From Ascaris suum (lineage: Eukaryota > Nematoda > Chromadorea > Rhabditida > Ascarididae): a stretch of 64,000 bases of DNA. Where the stretch lies: assembly GCA_013433145.1 (NCBI GenBank), contig CM024191.1, positions 5,844,501-5,908,500 of the forward strand, read 5' to 3'. Positions within the stretch are counted from its first letter, which is position 1; the number at the start of each line of letters is the position of its first letter. Below, piece after piece: positions 41,346-54,300 of this stretch. The notes under the pieces are model-generated. The model did no database searches. It worked only from the letters and a program-made list of their open reading frames with translations, and had not been told where the DNA came from. Made by a program: the position numbers and the translations under genes.

Positions 41346-43060
41346 ATCCACACAAAATTTACACATGCAGTTCACGCAACGTTTATATTTCGTAGAACAA
41401 TTTATTGTGCAACATTGCATTCATACAGTTGACGGGCTACTTCTAATTGTTTAGTGATTTTGATATTCGAGGAAATACCGCAGATCTCTTCTTCAGTTTT
41501 TCATCTGCAAATTTCCAATTTTTATGACATTTTTTACATTTACTCTCATTTTCTCAGCGAAAAATTTTTAAATGTTTTTTTTTCTACTTTTGATATATTT
41601 CTGCTGTTTCGGAAATATTTCGTTGATTGTTTTGACCTAATTCACTCGGTAAACTAAATTAAAAGGTTACCTTGACGGAAATTCACACCTACTGATAATT
41701 TCGCATCGTCTTTTTCGCATTTCTCTGTGATTGATCAAAACTTGCGCACTCCTTTGCAGATCTGTTGCAAAGTTGTGCAAAAAAACGTTGCAAAATCCAG
41801 GTGTGTTTTTGCTTGTGTGCATAAATTGATCTTCCAAGAAAAATTCACCGAATGTATGAAAAATTATAAAACCATAAAGAAGAATAAACAAATTCCTAGG
41901 TGATTAAAGAATAAAAATTATTGGGGAGTGGGGTGCGTATTAGCGCAGCTCTTTTCAGCGAGATAAAATTTTCAACGTTGCTGCAAAATGCTTTTCAAAT
42001 GATACCCTATGACATCGGGAAGAGCTAAAGCTTCACTTTCCAAGCATTTCGCAGGTGGATGGACGGATTGCCTTTATCGGAATTGCTGAAACCGCACTCA
42101 TATTAAATGCTTATTAAGCTTTCTAGCTAATGGAACAGCATTTTGACTCATCATTTCCTAGCAAAATCATAGCAATGGAAACCAGGCGATAAACCGTGGT
42201 CGAAGTAAAAGTCTCTAAATTTGTAGTAGAATGTTCTTTGTTTCTATAGGAATGTTGAAGTTTTTCTTCAATATATCCAAAGATACGACGCACTTAAATG
42301 TATTAAAGGCACAGAAGGCAAACCGCAAATTACGTTGAAGATTTCTGCTTTGAAGTCTAGACGATTGTCCTCATGGATGCAGTGCTGTGTTCAGTGGTCG
42401 ATGTGTGAGAATATTGTGTGGTTGTAAATACGATCGCTTTTCTTACGACTCTAACAATCCGCTTTTAATGAGCATGTAAGGCTTCATATAGATGCTAGAG
42501 GTTTAGTTGAGATGACGTTGAGGTGTGCCGTTTTCTGAATGCCGTCAGCTCGCAACGCTCACTTCAATCTGATACAACAGAAACAGCTGCACGTCGATCG
42601 GCATGTTCTTAGCAGACTTGCATTTATCCTTTTACACGTATATTCTCACACGTGCTTCGATTTCCTTACAAGCCATTTTGTTCCATCGTATGCAATCTCC
42701 AATAATTTGCTTGTTGTTTGTTGTTGTTGTTTTTTTTTGCTTTTCTTTTTTTTCGCTTTTCTAAGGTAAACTTGAAGTAGCACATAGTCGGCGGTGGAGT
42801 AGTACCGGAAAAAAAAAATGAAATTTGCAATCGGAAATTACCTTCATCGTTTAGTCTTAAGTTTATAGGTCAGTTGTGATTCCCGTTACTGAACGTATGA
42901 TAGTGAAACTACTGAACGTTAGAAAATAACGTTCACTAATCTTTCGATTGACATAGCTGCCAACTGTGAAGGTGATGAAATCGGACTCATTGGACTCGAC
43001 GATGGTGGACATGTTTCACTGAGGTCTGCATTCCTCTGGTTATGAACATTTATGATATGA

Positions 43061-43074
43061 GGGGGGGGGGGGGG
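43061..43074. repeat. Poly(G) run of 14
   Basis: Fourteen consecutive G in the CLN3-NDK intergenic region. Confidence 0.9.
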
Positions 43075-46000
43075 ATTCGTTGTATTTGCTGTTCTCATAA
43101 TGGAATAATTGAAGAAATTGTCATTCGTAAAAAGCGTTTAGACATTCACCAAGTTTTTGTTCTGCATTAGGCTACTTTTTAAAGCTTAATTCTTCCTACA
43201 GAATACTATTTTAATTTCGAATTCCATAAAAAAAGTATTCCCATTCTTTATTTCAGGGGATTGATTATATTTCTTCCCCTCTTTCTTCCTCTCTCTTTTT
43301 TTCTCCTCCTTCTTGAATCCATCGCGCATATCTCTCTAATTCAAACTACGATCAATTAAACGGTGATCGATGAAAGTCGAGAAAGCTAGCACTCGGACCT
43401 TTATAAGTACTAAGAGTGAAATATAAATCGAAGCATATTTTATCGTTTACCTCGGCTACCAATTTTGTAACGATTTTGATCGTAGAGCAGCTCAATTATT
43501 ACTATAGAGCAGCTTAATTGTGATCGTAGAACAGTTTGCATTATCAAATGCTCTTATAACTGTCGCTTTGATACTATGACTAGGGTATATTAGGACTGCC
43601 ATTGCCCGCTCCGTTCAATTCGTTCGTCGCCATTTATCGGTCGTGCGTCGGTGGTTTCTCGTTTGCGCTGATCGCGGGAATAGGTGAGGCAGTGCGTCGA
43701 CTAATGAAAGTTGTGTTTTTATCCTTGTGGTCGACAAAAGCCGCTGGCCTGAAAGGGAGTCCAGGGCTTTACAAATTTCTCTAGCTCTACCAGAGACGTA
43801 TTCCTTCAGAAGTAATCGTTTACAGGTTCTTTTAGGTCATATTTTTTGTGCGAGAGTGACTTGATTTAAAAACACCTCGCTGTTCACTATGAAATCCGCC
43901 ATAAATTTTTAAAAAATTCGCTTAAAGTTAGCAACATTGCTAACTACTCATTGTAAAGCTTTTATGTGCTGGAAATTGAAATATAACAATAGCATAGATG
44001 CTTATTCCGTATAGATTTGTGAAGTTGGTTAATGTATAAGACTTGTTCAAAGTTGGCCAATAATGTTCTCATATGGTTGCGCTAATATATTTATCGCATA
44101 TTAATATATTGTTGAATAATGCCCAAATATATCGCAATTTTTCGTTAATAATCGATCACTTGATTCATGCCCAAATGCGCAATACAAAAAAAACACTTAT
44201 TGATGATATTTATATTGTAATTTGACGCATTTTCATAGTGATAATGAAAATCTTTCATCACGATTGCAAATTAAAATCATATCTGATTTCTATTTTCCGA
44301 AATTTTCTCCTCGTTGATTGCAGTATTTTTTTTTTCTTTCACTGATTTATTCTGCTTCGACATGATTGTTAACAGCTTGCAGAATGTTGAAAAATACCAT
44401 TTTTCATGAAATCCTCTGACTTATTGAGGGGATAATTGCTTAGAAAAAAAAAATCTGCTAAAATGTTGAGTGTTTGAAAATTGTTTTGACTTCGCTGTGC
44501 ATAATGATTACAGCAAAAAAAAAAAGAAGAAAAATTGTTCTTCCTGATAAATCGTTTAATTTAAGAGCGACATTCAGCTTTTTCATTGAGCAATTTTCGC
44601 CCTCTTCCAATATTTTGATCTTTACTCTTGACAGTGAAATTGACGCGACGAATTTTATGCTAAGCGCGAAGAGCTGTCACCAACCTTAGCAATCAGAAAA
44701 CCCCGACCTTTGCAGTTCCGCAAGCAAAATTATTTCTGTCTCAGTACTAGCTGTGATTGCTAGTAAATAGGTTCATTACGTCGCAGGTGGCCTACCTTTT
44801 ATAGCATTGCCTTTTGTTGATGTCGGCTGATTGCAGTGATGAAAGTAAGCAACGTCGAGGAAGTAATCTCTTCTCTTTGTTTTGGTGGAAAATATTTCTT
44901 AGAATCTCTCTTTGAAAACTATTCATAGTTCGTTTACATCGATATAATTCTTTAATATTTAATCGATGTTTTGCTTTTTACCTGAAAACAATATCGGTCT
45001 ACTTTTTTTTCCTCCCAAAGTTCCCTCATAAACCACATAGACGGTTTCTAACAATCCTTCTATCTACGTATGTTTTGATTTACCGGAACAAGAGACAGTT
45101 GAAGGTGCATTTTTTTCCACTTTGCACAGAATGTTTTTTTCCATATACTATGCAATGGTTCTTTTTATTAAAAATTAAAAATTGGGAATTTGTTTTTTTC
45201 AAAAAAAAAAAAAAAAAAATTAGAATTGAAGCCGTAAGAGATGAGATGCAGCGAGAGGACTGCGCTAAAAATTTTGCTAGGCACAGATAATAAATGAGAA
45301 GCAATATGATGATAAAGCGTTATATTTCGACCCATAATGTGAAAACGCCGCCTATGCATAGGCCATAATGAGAATGACATGTATAGTCCATCAAAACTTC
45401 ATTCATCTTAAAGGAGGAAAGACGACAAATAAGATATGGCAGCGTAATTAGGAGAGACTATAAAGAAGGAGAGAAGTGTGACGTATAATAGACAAGGTGC
45501 TTGCAGATAGAGTATAACAAAAAGGGTCTAGTAATAGAATTGATGCACTAAAATTGATCATCATTACAGTAAAGATGAATGAGAAATTAAGGCACAATAA
45601 ACAATGAAGTTGAACCTATTTGCTATTAAAGTTTAGCGGTCGTTGGTCTTTTGGAGTGTTCGGAAGTTTCCATTTTTTTCGTTTCTCCATATTAAGGCCA
45701 CATTTCAACGCCTTCACAATGAGTATTTTTGGGCATAAACGTGACAATGTAATATTATTATAAAAATTAGTTAATTAAGCAAAATTGTTTGTAAGCATTT
45801 AATTTATGCTCATTTTTGCATTTTCCAAAGGTAGAATTTCTACAAAGGTCACGATGAAAAATAGTAGATAGTTCAGAAGGAAGTACTCAAAATGGAGTTT
45901 TAAGAAAATGTTTTACCTAAGAGATAAAGGGTTTAAAAAAATGGATTTTCAAAAATGCCTTAAAACTTAGTATTTGATAAATTATTCATGAAGGTCGTGT

Positions 46001-47586
46001 TTGGTCATCCGCTGGTTTATACAGTTTGGTTATTAATTCAGGTCAGCATATAGTAAGTCTTAGGATTAAGTTTTAAGCGACCAAGAATGCTTATTTAATT
46101 TCTTTGTTTAGTATAGAGGCTGGCTAAAAAGTTTTACCCATACCTTCAAAATCATTACTGCTTCATAGTATTGAACTCATGCATTATTGCAGATACTCAA
46201 GCATCAACCCTATTGAAATAAGCAGTAAGATGAAATCAACAAAAATCGCTTATTATTCTTTTCTTTGGCAGTAGGCCATGAAGCTATCAACATCAAATCA
46301 TTTAGTGAATTTTTTGTTGATTTCTTTTTACTTAACGAGCTCACTCGTAAGCGTTATAATCTTTAAGCGGTAATCCTCCTGACTTTTATAGTGAAGTCTG
46401 CATTTGCGTTAAATGTTGTAGAGATCCCTAAGAAGCTCTTTTTATCGTAGACATTCTATAGTACTAAGGCAGCAAATTGAAACAGAATATTAGCTGTCTT
46501 GCTAAGCCACTCGGCTAACAATTTAGTTCTTTTATGCTTTCTGGATGGAACTTTTTAAGCTGCATATTAGAACATTTTCGACTTACCTTGATGGGCGTTA
46601 AATCAATCAACTTTGACGTGAGCATATGAGCGAAAATGTCAAAAAATTTTCCTAAAGAATATCAATCCCATGTGATATTCTTCGTCACGAAAGCTGGCAG
46701 CATTGATTGATGGACAGAGTGTTTAAAGGAAACTCGTTAGCAGTGGAGATTTTGGCTCAATTATTGGTCGTTTGAGAAGGCCTAATTTTCAGACAGGCAC
46801 CTGCCTTGTTTAGACAGGCACTTGCCAGGTAGACTCTTGCCAATAATGGTCTCGTATGGGCTCGTCCTTAAATCATTTGCGCACCGCTTTATGCTCCGTT
46901 TAGCCTCATGCACGTTTTGTTCGGGTCTTATTTACCTAACCTGTGGTCCTAATATCACGAATATTGCAACGTACGGTCTTCGATCCGTATATTAGTGCAT
47001 GTCCCCACTATTGTATATACGGCTTCAATACATAGTCGTTTCTTAGCAGAAAAACGTACTAGGGAATCTTCCATCTCAAATTCCCAAAAACTATTTTTTC
47101 CCTAAAGATTGGAAGATAAAAATATCATTTTACCTGTAAATAGTACAATTTTCATTGGTGATTTGGTGTGAAACTTTGCAAACCTTTTCATGAGAGATTG
47201 ATTTATGCAAAAAAAATTTGTGCAACATTGGAATAGACAAATAGAGGCGCATAAAATGAACTGGAAACCGTCCCTCCTCTGCACTCTCCTTCCCTTCCAC
47301 ATCCCTCCGCTATGCCCCACGTTCCTCCAGCTGCCCGCTTTCCGTTGGTTCTTCTTTTGAGGGCAATTATCTCACTAAACCCTTCTTTTACTAATATTAG
47401 CCTATTTTCTTCGCCGTCTTTTGGAATGCTACAGCTTATGCACCCTATTATTCCGTTTCTGAGAACGAGACAGCACTCTTGTCTACTTCGGAAATTGTCC
47501 ATTAAACGATAAATTAAACAAAATCTGTTTCCTTAGAAACTAAGCATATATAAGATATGTGACAGCAAAATCATAATGCTTCATGA

Positions 47587-47790
47587 GAAGAGAAATTAAG
47601 GGCTATGTTTTGTTGGAATAACAGAGGCATCTTTCGTTATTATGAACTCATGCCTGCTCCTGAGAGGATTGCTTTGCAACAAAGCGCATGCAGTTGGTTA
47701 GTACATAATACCGAAATTGCACTACTCAGTTGTCAAGGTTCTAAGGCTATTCGATTCCTCCATTGCTACGCTTCTGAAAATTTTTATAGC
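47587..47790 (+). pseudogene. Decayed mariner/Tc1-type transposase fragment
   Basis: The frame starting at 47587 reads EEKLRAMFCWNNRGIFRYYE followed by LMPAPERIALQQS, and later reaches IRFLHCYASEN. Mariner transposases carry a block of the form MLxxWWDxxGIxxYELLP, then a YCQQL segment, then a FxxDNARPH block holding the second catalytic Asp. The first two resemble the observed sequence well. In the third the catalytic Asp position reads Cys and the rest is eroded, so this would be an inactive fossil. No terminal inverted repeats were identified. The similarity is from memory and covers only about 60 residues. Confidence 0.5.
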
Positions 47791-49571
47791 TGGAAATTTC
47801 GAATTCGTTTGTTCTTGTTGTCGTTGTTGTTGTTTTTTGAATATTTTTCGGAGTTCATCTGAAGATTTTTAAATGAAATAACATTTTCACGTTCTAAAAT
47901 AGTAAGTTAGCCTTCAGGTTCAAAAATTTTGCAGAATTTTTCACGCTAGAAATGTTCGAAATACTCAAATATCAAAATGAAATATGATTCCTTAATTCTT
48001 TGCGACTAAAAACCTCGAAAAAGAATTTAATGCTCTTATTTGAAAAAAAAAAATTTAATTCTTGCATGTTTCCTGTATGAACAATTCTCGAGTTATTCTC
48101 ATCATAGGCTATTGCAATGTGAAGATTTCTATAGGTTAATTGCATAAGTGGATTTTAAATCATTAAGGAAACACTTCTCAGTGGCTTTATGGAAATTTAT
48201 GGATTCTATTCGAATTGTTTCATTCGTTGTTTTATACCGGTACCGCTAACTCAATTTTCTGATAGTAATATTTATATAAGAAATAAGTTTATTCTTCCTC
48301 TCACCAGTTTTCTACCTGGAATCTAATCCATTCTAATTTTATGCAGACCGATATCAGTGGTAATAAGTTTTTTTTTTTTTTCGATTGAAGCAACTTATAT
48401 TCTATAGCTTCATTATAATAGTTTCGTTTATATGACAACAATAAATGACCACTAGCGCATAAAATTGCGATTCACGATAATTGCTTTGACAACAGTAGAT
48501 CATAGATCGAATAAATGGATTCTGCTAGCTGCTAAATATGAAAGAGCGTATTTATTAGCTGCCGTCGATTATTGTTAGCGCAAAGAAATATATATGGGAG
48601 ATAGGTTGGAATTGCGATGCAATTTTCCTGTCATTACCTTTGTTGATACAACATTGATCACCTTTATTGTGGGATACCTTATCATACCTTGTCAGCTTAT
48701 CACCTCGTCAGTAACTGGTAGCAAAGTGAGATATATTGAAAGTCACCTCTTTGATGCTCAGTAATAACGCTAATAAATTTATCGCTAAAATGAATTTCTT
48801 ATTCATTTTTATAAGTATACATTTAAATTACTGCGTTCACATCACCTCATAATTTACCTTTTAAATTATGGACAGTTTATTTTCATATATATTACTTAAT
48901 TGAACTCTAATATTGCTAAATTGTCTCGTGAGTAATTGCTTTAATTGCTTAATTAAATTGCTCAGTTGCTAATTGTTTAATGAATCGCGTTAATTAATTA
49001 ATCAAACATATCGCCTAATTTAATGAAATAAAAATTCTCTTATCTCTTTTGTGGAATGATGATTGTATCGGAAGTATTTTCGAAGTGAGTATCAATATTA
49101 TTGGCTAGCGATTTCTTCATTTTCCATTTATCGTTTGCGAAAAAATGATCACAATGGACGATATCGCCAATTATTGATCGATTGATTGATAGATCAGACG
49201 AATTGAAGTTGATTATATCAATTTGACTAGAACGTTCGCTAAGTGAGCGAACTACCTATCGAGTAGCTATTAATTAAATATGCAAAAAAAAAGCGATTGA
49301 TGATTCGTACACACATAGAATTGCAAAGCGTCGTTTTGCAATGCATGTTCATTCGGCAGTGAAACTGCGCGACTACGGTCAACTAGATGAGTGAACAATT
49401 TGAGCTGAAATAAATTCTACATTATCAATAAGTTCATTAGCGAAGCGTATAATGATAAACAATTGTTTGGAGTATAATCGCCCTAGAAATTGCCTTTTGA
49501 AGATTAGTGGTACTCTTCTTTTTCGCCTTTAGCAAGCTGGAAATTTCTCTTTGAGCTCAAATATGGGGCGT

Positions 49572-49586
49572 GGGGGGGGGGGGGGG
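49572..49586. repeat. Poly(G) run of 15
   Basis: Fifteen consecutive G about 150 bp left of the (TA)n microsatellite. Confidence 0.9.
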
Positions 49587-49733
49587 AGTTTTATATGCGG
49601 TCAGCTCTTTAACTCCTCATCTTGAGCTTGTAGACTGACGGCAGACTAACCGTTCACATAAAGCATGCAACATAACTGTTCAAATGTTCTTTTGCGCCGT
49701 TATTTTATTATGTTCAAAAGCTGTAGCAATTGT

Positions 49734-49867
<134 letters not shown>

Positions 49868-51368
49868 TTGAAATTTATTAACTTCTATAATGAATGTAAA
49901 TATCTGAACGAAGGTAGTAGAGAGGAGGTGGTAGTGCATAAACTCACCTTCAACGTTAATCTTTCATTCACAGAGACCCGTTCATGGATTTATTGAGAGG
50001 AATGCTCTTCAAGCCAACAAAATACTCGAATGAGGCTGCTATCATTAAATACTTGAAAATAATTTTTTTTTTCCGAGCAAATGCTTTGAGAGAATTTCTC
50101 TCAAAATGTACTTGAAAAAAAAAATCCCTTCGAAGAACTTTTTGGAAATCATCATGTCAATAAAAATTTGACGACGATTCCTATCAACTAATGTTTGAAT
50201 AGTCATCGTTGCCAACTAAAGGTGAATGCCTGAAAATCCTTCGAATATAGAGCGAGCTGAGCGAATTTCTTATTATTTTCTTCGCATTATTTTAAATAAC
50301 GACAGCTGCAAATTTATAAAAATCATAGGCTGAATTAACTAGAGGAAGCAAATCGAAGGTGAGATTTTTGGGTGCCATAAGTATTGCTTCAAAGAATGTC
50401 GAGGCGATAGGATTGTAGCCTATTGTGACCATGATGAGGATTTGCTCCATGACGAGCGTTACATGGTATTTTGCGCATATGTTGACTAAGTTCAATTGTT
50501 GAACGCACAATCGCTATCAACGCAACAATGACGTAACAACTTTGCACGACAAAAATACTATTTGCACCAGCACTCTTCTACCAGTTACTTCAAAATCTTT
50601 TAGCCTCCCACTTCCTAAAAAAATTATCTGAAGTAACTACAAGGAGGTTGCCGTCCGTTGTATAGCTAATGAATTGTCGATTATGCATTGTTTGAGTGAT
50701 TTTCATGCAATTGCAGTTCGTAGGCTTAGGACAGAGGACTTTGTCCCGTTAATCGGAGGCAGGGCCCAATAGGTAATCCTTCATTGCAATTCTAAGTAGT
50801 TTTTTCGAAGCTAGTGTTTACTATTATTCGCCGCTTTTGTGCGGCTAGATAACATTTCCATTAGGAGGCGAAGAAGGAAGAAATAGGATTGAAGTCGTGA
50901 TATGAACAAAAAATTCGCCTGTGATTTTTTTGATAGCTTAAGGGTATTCCCACTCGTCATTTAAAAGCAGGAGGGGGAAGGGTGGAGGTAGGGGTGGCGG
51001 TTCATGTGAAATATACCCTTCTGTCAGTGGTGCTTCGTCACACTTATAAGAGATAGAGATGGAATTTGTCAATGATGAAGAGAAAATTCCACAAGTTTGG
51101 AATTCCGTATGCAGCCAAAACTTGGAATATTCTTTATCTCGCGCTGTTTTATGCATCCTAGAGACTGCTGCTTTTTTTTTCATTGCAAGGTTTTCTTTTC
51201 CAGCAGTAGTTGCCTCTGCTGTGCATTTAAAACTTTCCTTGAGTATGTCCACCGAATACTTTTACCTGGTGGAAGGAGATGAGGATGAAGTGGAATCGGC
51301 AACTCTGTACTGTTGAATAAGAAAGGGATCGAATATGTGGTGAAGTTTTGAGTTTCTGTTTTCATGTT

Positions 51369-54300
51369 ATGTCGACAGCCGCAAAAGTGAGTTCAGTGAT
51401 GTGGAAGGCGCTTTGTCGGTGCCGACGAAATAAGGTGAAGGAGGAAGAAATAGCGATTGCTAACACCATAGACTTCGCTTCAACAACCAACGGCGAAAAA
51501 ACTGTCGTACTTTTTGCAGGTGATCTCAATTTTGATACGATGTCGAATTACCGTGTAAAGTATACATTGATCTCGATTTTTATATGTGTGCATTTGTATC
51601 CATCTGTATACATCATTTTTCCCGATAACTTCTAGGAAACAAAAGAGGCATAAGGTCCATTAGAGCGTGGTCATTTCCTCGAAAAAGTCTTGTACTTTTA
51701 AGTAAACTTTTCAGTTTGCACTAATTTATATTTTTGAAATCTTTAAGTACGAAAGCAGTGCTTCAGGAATTTCGGGGCACATTTTAATGAACAGACTGCG
51801 AATACTGAATTATTATTACTAGTAGATCGAATTGGGCGAGTTCCCATTTTAAACGTGATTTGATAATAGCAGCATAATTATGATCATTTATTACTCTGAA
51901 ATTAGTAATGCATTTTATGTCTACTTACTCCGATGGAGTTCTTTTTTTTTCTTTCACTATAGGTGCTCAAATTTTCATTAATGGAGAAAGTATTGCATGA
52001 GTGTTGTTTTTTATACGCTTCTGAATTAGTGTTTTATTCACTATTGCAGTGCCGAAAAAATATGCCAATTTTCAGATTGTTCCAACAATTTTAAAAACGC
52101 ATTTAGACGTTAATTGAAACGCACTTGAAAATTTTGCATATACCTTACAACTGATCGAATTACATTTTATAAATTGGTCAAACCGAACGAATGAGTTTTT
52201 TAATGGACGATTTATCTAAGCAATCGAGTCTGCTATAATAAGAATGCATTATTCTATATTATAATAGGCTGTAAAACTGGCTGATATAAAAGTACGATTG
52301 CAAAAAGCGCATATCATGCTAGCATTTGCGACAATTTTTTTCGCATTATCTAAAAAATTACAACTTCTAAATTAGTCAACGTAATGATGTTCAATGCCTT
52401 ATGCATTCGCTCGAACATTCCTAGAAAACTACCACGTAAATCAAATCGAATAAGGCCTTATGAGAGAAAGCCGATACTAATCAGTTTATCAATTTTTATT
52501 GCAAGTTTTTTTGAGAAAGTGTCGATATTTTTTCTCGAAATATTTATATATTTACTCGTTTCATCAATTCTTTCACCATTTTTTTTTTGCCGCAATTTCA
52601 ATGTTATTTTTATGAGAATATTGCAGCAGCGGTGATTCAACGAGCGCTAATCGGTAAACTTATCGAGCGAATTGAACGAAGAAATCTTTCATTGGATGGC
52701 ATTAAAATGTTATGGCCCACTAATGAAATGTTACAGGTTTTAATGTTTTTTTTTTGCATATTTATGCCTATAAATTATTGAGACAAAAAAAAAATGCATA
52801 GCGCTTTTGCTACTAGAGAGTTCCATAAATGAAACCTTTGAGCAAAGCAATACAAAAAAGTTCGAATAAACTTATCAAGAAATTCCCTGATTTTTAGTTT
52901 CTTAGTTAAGTGAAGTTCATTTTTGAACACTTTTGCAAACTAAAAAAAATCTACTGTGATGACGTCATTTCCATCTTGGTGGACAAAATCCACACAAACG
53001 CATTCATTTTGATAAGCCTCAGATTAAATTTCATCTCGATTTGTAGTCTTCTTTGTGGCAAAGCATATTTAAATGTTGTTGAATTTGCATATGTAAATAT
53101 CGATATGATCGGATGGAGGAAAAAAGAGAATTTTTATGAGTGATTTTGAACCAACATTTGATTTTGCAGAATACCTTGCCAATTTTTAAAACCGTCCAGG
53201 TGGGGGCAAGGGCCAAATTTTGGGCCATGAATTTGCACAGGTGATCGAGTGCGTGATAGCGTTCGCTATTAAGCTTTCTAACATTGCTTTTGAGTTTTCA
53301 CTTGTGCATTCGGTTTCATTTATAGAACTATAAAGTACACATATCGTGCCAGTCTCCCTCGTGCACTTTCCCGTTTATTTTTTACCGATTCACCGCTTCA
53401 TTTAGGTTGGCATTAGATGAAGTTTAGCGAAGAACTTTTATGCAGATTCATTTCAAAGGGAAGTCGACTACAAGGAATCAAAAAACGATAGCTGAACGCA
53501 TCGAAACAATGACGAAATCACCTATTGTTGTAACGATATGGCGAGGTGTTGAAGCTATAAAAGTTTGCGCAAATGCGTGCTCAGAACTACGACATCAGTT
53601 TGCACTTGATCCAGGTAACTTAGGGCGTTTTAATCAAATGTATTTAAAAGCAAACTTTAGTGAAACAAAGTGCTAGGTGAGTTAAGGCGATTTAGTTAAA
53701 GATGCTTGAAAATAAAATTAAGCAAACCAAAGTGGCTAAAAAATACATTAATAACTAAAAATACTCTTTATTTTCTTGACGCAAGAGACTTGGCATCTTC
53801 TTTTTTTCGACAAGTTGACTCGCGAAGACTTTCAAAATAGTCGGCGAAAAAACGATTGCATCAGATATCGTGTCATTGCCTTTTTCGTTCACCACATTAT
53901 TGTGATTATGGAAATGTTTTGAGGTATTTAAATAGAAGGTAATTTTAATTTATTGCTCGATGTACCTAAGCGATATCATTTTTCCGACAAAATCATATTG
54001 AAATAAACCGTCACATCCGTAATTGTTTGTTTCCGGCGACGGTTGTAAAGCTTTGTCCAACGGTATCATGCATGTATGTTTACGGAACATCTCTCATTCA
54101 GATTCTCCCCATAATTTAATTATTGTTTTTTAAAAATTTCCCCAAATCCTCCTCAAAACTTCTCAAAGGATGCGTATTTTTAGAGCAATTTTTCATTTCC
54201 GCACAAAAATTTGTTCCAGCTTAACCACTTCAAGCAATTTGAGATCGTGAATTTTCACACTGAATTGGAAAATATCCGCATTATTGGGCTATCCGTATCT

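Larger units (their letters stand above)
40872..43690 (+). other. Unresolved exon-like pieces, possible small gene or pseudogene
   Basis: Several pieces have exon-like borders but no gene model was secured. One at 41032-41101 reads AHLSAYAAAGATVTNGSLIN and ends at a good donor (gtaagg); the same frame upstream (from about 40876) is open except for a TAA at 41028-41030. A piece at 42950-43022 reads NCEGDEIGLIGLDDGGHVSL, bounded by ag and gt, and can join in phase to 43595-43681 (TAIARSVQFVRRHLSVVRRW). An open piece at 42055-42117 starts after an acceptor and ends at a stop. I do not recognise the protein. It could be a fast-evolving gene, a pseudogene, or chance. Confidence 0.25.

Noticed and set aside
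47203..47502. 99-codon minus-strand frame
   Set aside because: It reads Gly/Arg-rich sequence through a CT-rich patch, with no known domain and no splice partners.
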